Notes: generated by a model not told the origin, from the sequence alone. A DNA stretch of 64,000 nucleotides from Silene conica (GCA_029255685.2 CM055315.2:54341358-54405357), one strand, 5' to 3'; shown: positions 1 through 10,916, numbered from the stretch's first letter. Program-made: numbers and translations.

Positions 1-419
1 TTACTTATCCAATATTATGATTTATCATATATATATAAATATGGCAGGAGAATATAATATAATTAATTATCGTATAATTAATTAAATTTAATATCGCGTA
101 TTAAACTTATAAATATAACATTTATATTTATTTAGACTTAACATTTTAATTGATTTCTCCTAATAATAATTTAATCGTATTAAATAATTATTCGTATTAT
201 TTCCATAACTAATATTTAGTTAATTTAGGCTTCTATGTAATATATCAGTATATAATCACATTTCTTGGAACCATCCTATAGGTAGGAACGTTAGGGACCA
301 ACTAATCACCGCCATCAGTATGACAATAACGTCAAACTTCTAGCAAAGCCAACCGTTACTAATTTACGTTAATTAGTTAATAAATATACAAAGTATCATT
401 TGTGATCCTTGGAGAGATT
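1..419 (-). repeat. Old Copia-type LTR, larger part (interrupted)
   Basis: AT-rich, non-coding. Read on the minus strand it carries the same internal LTR block as the young element beside it: a TTGACGTTATTGTCATAC-like stretch, the GGCGGTGATTAGTTGGTCCCT-type run and a CCTATAGG motif. It continues after the young insertion at 9055-9097, where the minus-strand LTR start (TGTTGGAG) is seen. It is therefore a diverged LTR of a related Copia family that served as target for the element at 420-9049. Its outer end lies beyond the window. Confidence 0.7.
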
Positions 420-1413
420 TGTTGGGGCTGGTGTCCTTGACAATTAAGTACAATGACTTATTAAATCTCTTTAAGGATCACAAGGGCATACTTTTGTATT
501 ATTACCAGTTGATCCACGTTTATCAATAACGGTTGGCTTGCTAGATAAGTTTGACGTTATTGTCATACGGATGGCGGTGGTCAACTGGTCCCTATACGTC
601 ACACCTATAGGACACGTTTGAGAGATGTGAAGGTATGAAAATACAGTCACATTTTGCCGGATATGACTAAACGGTTAGTCAGAGGTATTGACTATTAAAT
701 TAGTCAATAAGATGTTGAGAATTATTATTTAATACGGATTAAATAATTTTAGCTAATACGGATTACAAGATTAATTCGTAAATTAAATATAAACAGTTAT
801 ATTTAATTAAATATTATATTCGTAAATTAATATAAACAGTTATATTAATTTAGGTAATTATACAATATCGTATTTTATCAGACCATTATTAATATATCGA
901 CTGTATTAATAACTGATAACATGTTACGATTTATAAATTAAACCCGCGAATAAATAATAGCTAATTGGGTCGAATCACGCATTGGGATAAGGTAAGAGTG
1001 GAAAGCCCACTCCTACCCAAACCCTATTTCGGCCGGCCTCAGTTACAAAAGGAGGTGACTTCTCCTTTTGTCAACTACTCTTGTTGCACTGTAACAGAAT
1101 TCTCAGGGTAAAATTAGGGTTTTGAGAGCATTCTTCTCCCAAAACCTCAGATCTCACATCTAAACTCAAATAGCTCTCCCTATATTGCAAGGCAATTGGA
1201 GAGGATTTCTAGCACACGCGGCCACGTCTCAGACTAAGTCTTGGGTGCAAGTTATAGGAGGGAATTTGCATTAATTCCTGTTCTTAGGCCTTTTGCGCGA
1301 GGACTAAAGGTTGTACTTCTTTTCTCATGTTTTAATCTTATGACAATATTCACAATTGCATATTTCATTATAATCCTGTAATTTTGGGGTGAATACGCGT
1401 TTTATTCCCCACA
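420..1413 (+). repeat. 5' LTR of the young Copia element
   Basis: Begins TGTTGGGGCTGG and ends TTATTCCCCACA, giving the canonical TG...CA ends. It matches 8056-9049 base for base apart from CGCGAA/CGTGAA (near 955 and 8583) and CACGCGG/CACGTGG (near 1218 and 8855). Confidence 0.95.
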
Positions 1414-1415
1414 AG

Positions 1416-1427
1416 TGGTATCAGAGC
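1416..1427 (+). promoter_or_regulatory. Primer-binding site (initiator tRNA-Met type)
   Basis: TGGTATCAGAGC lies two bases after the 5' LTR. This is the standard plant Copia PBS complementary to the 3' end of initiator methionyl-tRNA. Confidence 0.93.
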
Positions 1428-3161
1428 CTTAGGCCATGAAAATTTTACAATTGTGTCTTTCATAAGCTTTAAAATTTTGAAAAACCGTACCTTCTGTCGA
1501 AGGCACTCGATCGAGTCCCTGTGACACTCGATCGAGTGCCATCGTACCAGGCTGCCGCGCGTGTGTTTTTGTGAGAAATCGATCTTGTTTTTCGATTATA
1601 ATTTGCATATTGTTAATTAATCGATATTTTTAGCAATATGTGAATCTTTTGTTTTGTTTATATATGATTTACAAGTTTTAAATCCAAGTTATAAACTCGT
1701 TTTATTTTAAAAGGGCAGCGATTTGCCATCTTTCAAGCCACTCGATCGAGCCATGCTGCACTCGATCGAGTGACCCTGACACTCGATCGAGTGCCCCTGT
1801 TACTCGATCGAGTGCTCTCGTTTCGGGGTGTTTATTTTCGAAAATAACTTGTTTTCTTATTTTCACATGGCTTAAAATAATATACTGTATACGGAAATAG
1901 TATATTATTTAGTGAAACGGTTCACCCTCGTTTGATACATATTGTTTTTAAAACAGTTTAAAACAATGGATTATATGTTTATTAAAATTGGTGATTAAAA
2001 CGGTATAGTCACTTAATTTTAATCTTAAAAGGTGGTTTGGTATAAATTTATTAATCATAATAACGGTATTATGTCATGTATAAATTGTTTTTAGTTGATG
2101 CATTTTATTTATCGTCTTGTGAATGCCTTGAATGCTTTCAATAACGTATTTAATTTTTGCAAACGGTTGTAACTTAGTGTGGCCTTAGAAGATTGTGTTA
2201 CCGTAATGATGGGACACGATCTTGCTTGTAATTTTGAGATCTTGAATCTCCGTTTTGGGTTTTGCCATGTAATTACTTTTGTATTTAAATTAGAATGTAT
2301 CTAGGATTACTTTTGTAATTTAAATTAGTAATTTTGCGAAGACCAAAGAGAAGACGGAGACCGGATGCTCACTTCCGCTGCAAGGACCAAGATGAAACAT
2401 CAAGACAAGCTTCTAGGGTCCAACGGTGGATTCCAAGTTGTTTTATGTTTATTTTGGTAGGATAGGCCACACTAGGACTTTTATTTACGTTTATTGCATT
2501 TATCTTTACGCTTTCATCGATAATAGCTTGCATCATATTCCGCCTAAAAACCAAACCACCTATATCATGCCTGAAAACTGACTCATGTAGAGGTCACGCG
2601 TTAGTTTTCTGTGACAATACAGATGTCACATGTCATTTAAAAGCCATCACTTTATTTAATTCATTCACGCAAATGCTAGTTTTTAGTTCACTTATATATG
2701 GATAAATAAAAGTTGATGGGGTCTTCCTCGTATAACCAAAAATTGAGATTAGTCTTTATAAATCAGCCTCCCATGAATCCCTTCTTCGTCGGTAGGCATA
2801 ATATGACCCCTTCTACGTCGGGTAAGTGGGAACAGATGATTTATTTTATCTCAACATCATGGTCACTCGATAATATTCCAGTGACTGAGATGGACTAATA
2901 GATAGGATTTACGGAAATCTATCGACCAAGAGTTCCAACGATTGGAATTAGCCAAACTGTGGGCTTATCAATATACGGAAATTGAGTCTTGGGATCGTTT
3001 ATATAATTCTTGAGGGAGATCAATTATATAAATGCATGAGTCTACGAGTTTAAATTCAATTTAATATAGACTTAAATCACAACAATAAGTTGCTTATATG
3101 GTTTTGTTTTATCTTCCTTTTCAGTGTAGAACACGTTCATTAAAACTGCTGTAAAACTAAA
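1428..3161 (+). other. Long leader of the Copia element with palindrome cluster
   Basis: A 1.7-kb untranslated stretch between PBS and gag start with no convincing reading frame. It contains six copies of the palindrome CACTCGATCGAGTG, some missing an end base, at about 1504, 1525, 1739, 1759, 1780 and 1801. The rest is AT-rich. Confidence 0.75.
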
Positions 3162-6100
3162 ATGGCTGGTGAAGACCCAATGCCAAGTGCCAAGCTAGCA
3201 CGTGAATCCTGGCTAAAAGCCTTCATGGACTCCATGAATCAGTCAACTAGACTGAGGAATGATGGGTCAAACTTCTCTGACTGGGAGGCAGCACTACGGA
3301 ATGCTGCCATTGCTGACGGAAAGCTTAAGTTTTTAACTGAGCCCATTCCGGCACACCCAGGAACTGGAGCTAGAGCCAACGATGTTCGCGCTCATAGCGA
3401 CTTCGTTATGGAAGCGGGTGCGATAAAGAACGTACTCATCTATGCAATGGAATCCAATCTGCAAAGACGCTTCATAACCCATGGTGCAAACAAGATTTTC
3501 ACCACGCTCACTAACGAATTCTCCAAGGCTCCGAGAATCGTTTCTTATGAGCATACCTGTCGCTTCTTTGAGGCGAAACTCCAGAAGGGCCAAGCTGTTA
3601 GCCCACATATTCTCAACATGATTGAGAATATCGAGAAACTGGAGTCCCTAAACTGCAAGATCAGTGAGAACATCATCGTTGATCGCATGCTTCATTCGCT
3701 TCATGACGGGTTCGCCCTCTTTAGGGCCAACTACTACATGAACGACATGAAGAAGACTCCCCATGAGCTCCACTCCCTTCTCGTACAGACTGAGAAGGAT
3801 CTAAAGTTGAGTGGGAGTCTAAAGCAGGATGTTCTCATGATCTCCAGTAAGGGGAAAGGTAAAGGGAAGGCTAAAGCTCAGGGCGACCTAGCATTAGGTA
3901 AGCCCAGGTTCAAGAAACCAGGATTTGCAAAGAGTGGGCCTGGTGAGTCGAGTAACTCACAAGGCAAGACAAAGAGCAAGGATACAAGCATGGAATGTAA
4001 CCATTGCCACAAGACTGGGCATTGGAGGCGCTCCTGCCCCGTGTATCGCGAGGACATTAAGGCAGGCCGCGTTACCCCTGTTGGTATGTCTTCTTCTTCT
4101 TTTATTCACATGATTGAGATTAACCACGCAAGTTGCGGAACTTGGGTACTTGATACTGGTTGTGGTTCTCATCTATGTAATCATGTGCAGGGCCTCCGAA
4201 ACCAAGAACCCCTAATCAAGGGTGAGGTGGACCTGCGTGTCGGGAATGGAGCACGTGTGGCTGCAGTCTCGAAGGGAACATACGTAATCCAGCTTCCAAG
4301 TGGATTCGAGTTATTTTTGTATAACTGTTATTATGTTCCTAGTTTGTCCAAAAACATTATTTCAGTTTCTGCACTTGACAAACTCGGCTTTTCATTTGTA
4401 ATAGAGAATAATAGCTGTATTTTCTCCTTACACAATATGATTTATGGCAAGGCAGTTTCCATGAATGGAATTTATGTTTTAGATCAAACTACCGAGATAT
4501 TACATGTGAATAATAAAAGAATAAAGGTAGGTGACAAAGATCAAACTTACCTATGGCATTGTCGTATGGGACACATAAATGAGAAACGCGTTAAACAGCT
4601 CATACAGAATGGAGCTATTTCGCCCTTTGATTTCGAATCATATGGCACGTGTGAATCATGTCTCATCGGCAAAATGACTCGTATTTCCTTCAAAGGTGTT
4701 GGAATGCGCGCTGCCGACCTATTAGGACTCATACATACGGACGTGTGTGGCCCTATGTCGATCAACGCACGAGATGGCTATAGGTATTTCATCACTTTCA
4801 CGGATGATTTAAGTAGATATGGCTATGTCTACTTAATGAAGCACAAAAGTGAATCCTTTGACAAGTTCAAAGAATACCAGAATCGGGTACAGAACCAGCT
4901 GGGTAGAAAGATTAAAGCACTACGCTCGGATCGTGGTGGTGAGTATCTTTCACGCGAGTTTGATCAACACCTAAAAGACTGTGGGATCGTGCTACAGTTG
5001 ACTCCACCTGGAACACCACAATTAAATGGTGTGTCCGAACGGAGAAATCGAACTTTACTCGATATGGTTCGATCCATGATGAGTCACACCGTTGTGCCTG
5101 ATTCATTGTGGGGTTATGCTCTTTTGTCAGCCGCTCTAATTCTTAACCGAAGTCCGTCTAAAGCTGTTGACAAGACTCCATTCGAGTTATGGAAGGGAAC
5201 GGTCCCTAACTTGTCCTTTATTCGGGTGTGGGGCTGCGAGGCTTATGTCAAGTGGAGACACGAGGATAAGCTCGGCCCGCGATCGGTCAAGACATACTTT
5301 ATAGGCTACCCAAAGGGAACGTTTGGTCATTACTTCTACTCGCCTACCGAACAACGTGTTTTTGTTGCGGCTAGTGCGACGTTCTTGGAGAAAGAATTTC
5401 TCGAGAACAAGTCGAGTAATAGAACCTTCGAGTTATCGGAGGTTCAAGAACCAACTACCGAGCAACCATTGGAGGAAACAGTACCTCCAACCGAGGCTGC
5501 GGTAGATATCCCTGAGGAACCTAGGAGGTCGGGAAGAGTCTCTATTCCACCGGACAGATACATTGGTATGGTCGAGGAACACGATACAGATGACGTCTTA
5601 CTCCTAGAGGGTAACGAACCCACAACCTATAAAGGTGCCATGACCAGTTCTGACTCAAAGCTATGGCTAGAAGCCATGCAATCCGAGATGGACTCCATGT
5701 ATGAGAACAACGTGTGGGATCTTGTGGACCTACCTGCAAAGGTACGTCCCCTTCAATGCAAATGGCTTTACAAAATAAAGCATGCCGTGGAAGGTAAACA
5801 AGATATCCATAAGGCAAGACTAGTTGCTAAAGGTTTCACCCAAGTGCCAGGCTTGCACTACGATGAGATCTTTGCACCCGTAGTCATGCTACGTTCCATT
5901 CGGATTATCTTAGCGATCGCCGCATTTCATGACTATGAAATATGGCAAATGGACGTTAAAACCGCCTTCTTAAACGGTTATTTGGAGGAAGAGTTGTACA
6001 TGGTACAACCCGAGGGTTTTATCGATCCAGCACATCCTAAGAAAGTTTGCAAGCTTAAGCGTTCCATCTATGGACTTAAGCAAGCATCGCGGAGTTGGAA

Positions 6101-7193
6101 TCATCGCTTCGACCAAGTGATAAAAGAGAATGGGTTCATTCGATCAGTCGAGGAACCATGTCTCTATATCAAGTCGAGTGGGAGTAAGATTGTATTCCTA
6201 GTACTGTATGTCGATGACATACTCTTGATTGGGAATGACATACCTCTCTTATCTTCGGTTAAAGCATGGTTGAAAAACCATTTCCAGATGAAAGATCTGG
6301 GAGAGGCACAAAGAATTTTGGGCATCCGTATCTACAGGGATAGATCACGACGGATGTTGTCTCTCAGTCAGGAATCTTATATAGAGAAGATTCTGGAGAG
6401 ATTCAGCATGACGAACTCCAAGAAGGGGTTCCTTCCTATGACTCCTGGGCTTCACTTGAGCAAGACTCAAGAAGCTAAGTCAGTAGAAGAGAAAGAGCGC
6501 ATGAGTCGGATTCCTTATGCTTCGGCAATAGGATCGATCATGTATGCCATGATATGCACACGTCCTGACGTTGCATATGCATTGAGTATGACAAGTCGAT
6601 TCCAAGCTCATCCAGGTGAACAACACTGGATGGCCGTGAAAAACATTCTTAAGTACCTACGGAGGACTAAAGATTGGGGATTGACTTTTGGAGGCGACTC
6701 GACGCTCTGCGCCACGGGTTACGCAGATGCTAGCTTCCAAACAGATCGAGATGACTCGAAATCTCAGTCTGGATTTGTCTTTACTCTTAATGGCGCTGCT
6801 GTCAGCTGGAAAAGTTCTAAACAGAGTGTTACAGCAGATTCTACGACTGAGTCCGAGTACTATGCCGCCTCAGAAGCAGCTAAGGAAGCAATATGGATGC
6901 GTCAATTCTTACAAGGACTATCAGTAGTGCCTAGTTCGAATGACCCAATCACCGTCTATTGTGACAATAGCGGTGCCATCTTCCAAGCTAAGGAGCATAA
7001 GTCTAGCAGCAAGGCTAGGCATGTACAACGGAAAGCTCATCTAATCAGAGATTACGTGGAGCAAAAGGAGATTTTTATTGAAAAGATCGCTACGGATGAC
7101 AACATAGCCGATCCTCTCACAAAAGCATTACCACGTGATAAGCATGAAGGGCACATTCATTCCATGGGAATTGGATGTGTTCCTAAGTTGTAG
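3162..7193 (+). CDS. Copia gag-pol polyprotein, intact
   Basis: A 1343-residue polyprotein in a single frame. In order: gag (about 20-220); CCHC zinc knuckle C279-H287-C292; aspartic protease with DTG at 331-333; GAG-pre-integrase and HHCC zinc site (H465, H471, C497, C500); integrase with D527, D590 and E626; Copia reverse transcriptase with D931 in QMDVKTAFL and the YVDD motif at 1016-1019; and RNase H (D1189, E1230, D1268) ending in DNIADPLTKALP. Integrase before RT is the Copia order. The ATG at 3162 follows an AAA context and opens directly into gag, so this start is preferred. No stop or frameshift was seen. The product would form virus-like particles and reverse-transcribe and integrate the element. 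The protease has DTG rather than the commoner DSG, which should still be active. The Copia lineage (Tork- or Angela-like) is not settled. Confidence 0.95.
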   Translation: MAGEDPMPSAKLARESWLKAFMDSMNQSTRLRNDGSNFSDWEAALRNAAIADGKLKFLTEPIPAHPGTGARANDVRAHSDFVMEAGAIKNVLIYAMESNLQRRFITHGANKIFTTLTNEFSKAPRIVSYEHTCRFFEAKLQKGQAVSPHILNMIENIEKLESLNCKISENIIVDRMLHSLHDGFALFRANYYMNDMKKTPHELHSLLVQTEKDLKLSGSLKQDVLMISSKGKGKGKAKAQGDLALGKPRFKKPGFAKSGPGESSNSQGKTKSKDTSMECNHCHKTGHWRRSCPVYREDIKAGRVTPVGMSSSSFIHMIEINHASCGTWVLDTGCGSHLCNHVQGLRNQEPLIKGEVDLRVGNGARVAAVSKGTYVIQLPSGFELFLYNCYYVPSLSKNIISVSALDKLGFSFVIENNSCIFSLHNMIYGKAVSMNGIYVLDQTTEILHVNNKRIKVGDKDQTYLWHCRMGHINEKRVKQLIQNGAISPFDFESYGTCESCLIGKMTRISFKGVGMRAADLLGLIHTDVCGPMSINARDGYRYFITFTDDLSRYGYVYLMKHKSESFDKFKEYQNRVQNQLGRKIKALRSDRGGEYLSREFDQHLKDCGIVLQLTPPGTPQLNGVSERRNRTLLDMVRSMMSHTVVPDSLWGYALLSAALILNRSPSKAVDKTPFELWKGTVPNLSFIRVWGCEAYVKWRHEDKLGPRSVKTYFIGYPKGTFGHYFYSPTEQRVFVAASATFLEKEFLENKSSNRTFELSEVQEPTTEQPLEETVPPTEAAVDIPEEPRRSGRVSIPPDRYIGMVEEHDTDDVLLLEGNEPTTYKGAMTSSDSKLWLEAMQSEMDSMYENNVWDLVDLPAKVRPLQCKWLYKIKHAVEGKQDIHKARLVAKGFTQVPGLHYDEIFAPVVMLRSIRIILAIAAFHDYEIWQMDVKTAFLNGYLEEELYMVQPEGFIDPAHPKKVCKLKRSIYGLKQASRSWNHRFDQVIKENGFIRSVEEPCLYIKSSGSKIVFLVLYVDDILLIGNDIPLLSSVKAWLKNHFQMKDLGEAQRILGIRIYRDRSRRMLSLSQESYIEKILERFSMTNSKKGFLPMTPGLHLSKTQEAKSVEEKERMSRIPYASAIGSIMYAMICTRPDVAYALSMTSRFQAHPGEQHWMAVKNILKYLRRTKDWGLTFGGDSTLCATGYADASFQTDRDDSKSQSGFVFTLNGAAVSWKSSKQSVTADSTTESEYYAASEAAKEAIWMRQFLQGLSVVPSSNDPITVYCDNSGAIFQAKEHKSSSKARHVQRKAHLIRDYVEQKEIFIEKIATDDNIADPLTKALPRDKHEGHIHSMGIGCVPKL

Positions 7194-8055
7194 TACTCTT
7201 TTATGAATTCATGTAATAATTCATTTTCTCGTGTACTCTATTCAACCTTATTGTTATGATATAAAATGTTTTGTTTTTCATGTGGAATTGTACGCCAATT
7301 TTGAACACCACAAAGTGAACTGATTAACATTACATCGTTTTGGTCCTTGATTACCCACTTGAGCTGATAACTCAGGTAATCATTTTGTGACGTTGGTTGA
7401 TGGTGGGTTCAACGAGCCATAAGTCACGTGGATGACTGACCAATCACAAAGGCGAGTTATACGGATATCTCGTAGGACACCCCGTGACAACGTTATGGAG
7501 TCCTAAATGTTTTATAACATTGGGTGCCAGGTCGTGGATAGGACCTCCATAGTGTTCCTTAGAGTCGAGTCTTTTGACTTTCAACTATTTCTTGAGATTA
7601 AGACAGATTTTGGGTAACTTTGGTTTCTTTCCCACGGTCACCGTAACAGGGGCCAAGAGGATTTTTTCTGGGTTATTTCATGCTGGGCGATATCGGCAGG
7701 ATTCGAGTTGAGGGAAATATCCAAACCCTTATCAGGACTTTATCATTTCTCAGGGCCACTCGAGGAGTAGTAACTGAAATGCATGGCCATGCTCGAATAC
7801 AGATTCGTTTTATCAGTTAAGTTACTCTCTAGTCGGGGAAACCACTCTTGATACAGATCGCTTGTGAGATACGACCTTTGCGAATGCGGATTTGCAAATT
7901 GTCTTACATTGAGTGGGAGAAATTTTAAAAGGATATGAGATTCGGTTATCGCATCTACACTTGTACGGACAAGTGGGAGTTTGTTGGAGATTGTGTCCTC
8001 CACATGTAGTGTGATAACGTCATTGAACATACCCTTGTACGGACAAGTGGGAGAT
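7194..8055 (+). other. 3' non-coding region of Copia with doubled polypurine tract
   Basis: No coding content. A block around 7750-7930 (ending GAGTGGGAGAAAT) resembles, in reverse complement, 28030-28220 of the gag-only element, so it is a conserved family feature. The 20-mer CTTGTACGGACAAGTGGGAG occurs twice, at 7960-7979 and 8034-8053. After the first copy comes an LTR-like start, TGTTGGAG (7982), of the other family. The second copy directly precedes the real 3' LTR. Confidence 0.85.
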
Positions 8056-9049
8056 TGTTGGGGCTGGTGTCCTTGACAATTAAGTACAATGACTTATTAA
8101 ATCTCTTTAAGGATCACAAGGGCATACTTTTGTATTATTACCAGTTGATCCACGTTTATCAATAACGGTTGGCTTGCTAGATAAGTTTGACGTTATTGTC
8201 ATACGGATGGCGGTGGTCAACTGGTCCCTATACGTCACACCTATAGGACACGTTTGAGAGATGTGAAGGTATGAAAATACAGTCACATTTTGCCGGATAT
8301 GACTAAACGGTTAGTCAGAGGTATTGACTATTAAATTAGTCAATAAGATGTTGAGAATTATTATTTAATACGGATTAAATAATTTTAGCTAATACGGATT
8401 ACAAGATTAATTCGTAAATTAAATATAAACAGTTATATTTAATTAAATATTATATTCGTAAATTAATATAAACAGTTATATTAATTTAGGTAATTATACA
8501 ATATCGTATTTTATCAGACCATTATTAATATATCGACTGTATTAATAACTGATAACATGTTACGATTTATAAATTAAACCCGTGAATAAATAATAGCTAA
8601 TTGGGTCGAATCACGCATTGGGATAAGGTAAGAGTGGAAAGCCCACTCCTACCCAAACCCTATTTCGGCCGGCCTCAGTTACAAAAGGAGGTGACTTCTC
8701 CTTTTGTCAACTACTCTTGTTGCACTGTAACAGAATTCTCAGGGTAAAATTAGGGTTTTGAGAGCATTCTTCTCCCAAAACCTCAGATCTCACATCTAAA
8801 CTCAAATAGCTCTCCCTATATTGCAAGGCAATTGGAGAGGATTTCTAGCACACGTGGCCACGTCTCAGACTAAGTCTTGGGTGCAAGTTATAGGAGGGAA
8901 TTTGCATTAATTCCTGTTCTTAGGCCTTTTGCGCGAGGACTAAAGGTTGTACTTCTTTTCTCATGTTTTAATCTTATGACAATATTCACAATTGCATATT
9001 TCATTATAATCCTGTAATTTTGGGGTGAATACGCGTTTTATTCCCCACA
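8056..9049 (+). repeat. 3' LTR of the young Copia element
   Basis: 994 bp with TG...CA ends, followed by the target duplication AGATT at 9050-9054. Two substitutions relative to the 5' LTR. Confidence 0.95.
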
Positions 9050-9054
9050 AGATT

Positions 9055-9097
9055 TAGATTGTAGTCACACTAACTGTGGAGGACACATGCTCCAACA
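9055..9097 (-). repeat. Old Copia-type LTR, terminal part
   Basis: The minus-strand start of the LTR interrupted by the young Copia (TGTTGGAGCATGTGTCC on the minus strand). It resembles the vestigial LTR start at 7982-8033 inside the young element. The sequence beyond 9097 has no polypurine tract, so this may be a 5' or solo LTR. Confidence 0.65.
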
Positions 9098-9354
9098 TAC
9101 TTGAGACTGGGAAGGGACGAGTCACCATTGAGAAGTCATAGTAGTCTTTAGTTATATTTAGTCTCTTAGCTTCCGCTGTTGTTTAATCATCTTTTGAGTT
9201 TGAGACACTTGTAAAATTTGTAATTGTAATTCAATAAAAGTTTCTCGTGCCTTTCTTTGATATTATACCTCGGGTAACCGAGATGGTAATGCTTTCATAA
9301 TCTGATGGTCCTTCCTAAGGACCTTGGATTATGCGAGTGTTACATCATGTCCTT
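9098..9354 (+). repeat. Gypsy-type LTR fragment
   Basis: The right end CGAGTGTTACA (to 9354) and the phrase CTCGGGTAACCGAGATGGTA (9274-9293) match, in reverse complement, the beginnings of the Tekay LTRs at 25240 and 41613. The sequence interrupts or truncates the Copia pol that begins at 9357. The left boundary is uncertain and no target duplication was found. Confidence 0.5.
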
Positions 9355-9356
9355 CT

Positions 9357-9895
9357 ATGTCATTCTTCACTTTGACGATCCACTTGCATTAAAGAGCTTT
9401 CGCTCCTTCGGTTAAATTTACCAAGTTTCAAACTTGATTTACAAGCATAGAATCCACCTCGGATTTCATGGCCTCAAGCCATAATGCAGAGTTTGGACTA
9501 GAGATTGCGGCTTTGTAAGTTGTGGGCTCATCACTCTCTAAGAGTAACACATCAAGACTCTCATCCTCTTGGATATGTCCCACATATATTCCAGGTTAGT
9601 GAGGGACTTGCGCCGATCTCCTTAGTTGAGGATTAACAAGCGAATTAGACGACGAATAAATTTCTTCTTGTGCTTCTCTATTCCGGTTTTTATTTAAATT
9701 TGTGTCTCTTGAACTTCATTAAGTTCAAAATTTCTCCCACTCTGTCTCTTAGAAATAAACTCTTTTTTTAAGAAGACAACCTCTGAAGACACAAATACTT
9801 TGGGCTCTTGAGGTTTATAGAAATAGTATCCTTGAGATTTTGGGTAACCTACGAAAGTGCATTTTTCGGATCTTAGGGCTAGCTTATCGTCATTC
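9357..9895 (-). pseudogene. Copia pol remnant: integrase C-terminus and start of reverse transcriptase
   Basis: On the minus strand an open piece (9694-9903) matches the integrase C-terminal region (KLALRSEKCTFVGYP-like, then a YYFY...VFVSSEVVFLKKEF pattern). Downstream, 9360-9640 reads as the hinge and beginning of RT (LWLEAMKSE-like, then CKWIVKVKND-like) with frame breaks. It stops abruptly at about 9357, where the gypsy LTR fragment begins. The catalytic RT half is missing, so this is a dead copy. It continues at 10917-11908 beyond a solo LTR. Confidence 0.75.
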
Positions 9896-10916
9896 TGATC
9901 CAATTATGGATAGGGCTCGGTCTCATTACTATGTGTGGGACTCGAAAGGAAGATTGATATTAGCCTTGTTCGAATTATATTCCAAGAACGGGTTATTTTA
10001 TTGTCAAGTAAAGGTTTGGTGGATTCAACAACCTTGGCCCAACGAGGTAGTTATAAAGATCGACGCAAGAAAAGGTTGGGTTAGAGAGGGGTGGACGAAC
10101 CACCGTCAAGGGGGGCTTGGTGGCCACGGCGTGGTGGCTAGCTCGAAATCTAAGGCCGAGTATTCACTCGGTTATTTCAAGACTCCAATTCTATTTTTGG
10201 AGATTAATTATTATCTATGTTATTTAGGATTTATAATAAGTTAGTTATTAGTTTGTTTAAATTTTTACAAGTTTGTTATAAGTTGGTTGTGACAAATTTG
10301 TTACAAAAGTTAGGTTACTAAATTTGTTACACCTAGGTTGTTAGAAGTTAGTTATAACTAGGTGGTTACAAGTTAGTTAGGATTAGTTAAGGTTGTTACT
10401 AGTTGGTTACAATCTGATTTTATTTGGTTTATTTAATAAAGATCAAGTTTGATCTAATATGATAGAATTAGGACTCCTATTTCGAGGAGAATTCGAGGTT
10501 ATTTCAACCGTGTAGTTGGACGTGTACTTTCATATTATAAGGTTCTTATAATTGTCCGGACTCATCGAGTACTTATCCAAGCCGTTATTATTTGTCGCGT
10601 TTCAAATAGTAGCACGAGTTATAACCTATAGGTCTAGGGTATAATTCACCATTGTTATCCTATAGGTCTAGGGCAAACAAATATCCTTCTACCTTAAGGA
10701 TTCACCTTAAGACCGTCACAAATACATCCACCACCACCATCGACGACGTCCATCACCATCATCCATCACCACCGAGTGCATCATCATCTTCATTACTATT
10801 CAAGAATCATCAAGATCGTTCCATAACTAACATATATTATACTGTTTTCATTCTTGATTGTTCTTAAAGATTCTAGAAGCTTCCGCGGATGATTTCTTTG
10901 CTAAGAATTCGTATCA
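9896..10916. mobile_element. Solo LTR, 1021 bp, inside Copia integrase
   Basis: Begins TGATCCAATTATGG and ends AATTCGTATCA. The 5-bp target duplication CATTC flanks it at 9891-9895 and 10917-10921. Removing it rejoins the Copia integrase reading (VKTKN with DDKLALRSEK), which confirms the boundaries. There is no PBS, PPT or internal region, so it is a solo LTR left by LTR-LTR recombination, of an unidentified family. It contains the duplicated phrase CCTATAGGTCTAGGG (about 10626-10672) and a CCACCA-rich stretch near 10726-10780. A 134-codon plus-strand frame crossing its left edge shows no recognisable domain. Confidence 0.8.

Larger units (their letters stand above)
420..9049 (+). mobile_element. 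Complete young Ty1/Copia LTR retrotransposon
   Basis: An 8630-bp element with all structural parts. It has a 5' LTR (420-1413), a tRNA-Met-type primer-binding site (1416-1427), a long leader, one uninterrupted gag-pol frame (3162-7193), a polypurine tract (8044-8055) and a 3' LTR (8056-9049). The flanking 5-bp target duplication AGATT is perfect at 415-419 and 9050-9054. The two LTRs are both 994 bp and differ at only two sites that I could find, both C/T in a CpG context. That implies a very recent insertion. It lies within an older related LTR. Confidence 0.95.

Noticed and set aside
1416..1427. tRNA genes at TGGTATCAGAGC sites
   Set aside because: These are 12-base primer-binding sites next to LTRs. 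No cloverleaf can be drawn around them.
9840..10244. 134-codon plus-strand frame
   Set aside because: It crosses the left edge of the solo LTR into the antisense of Copia pol and matches no domain.
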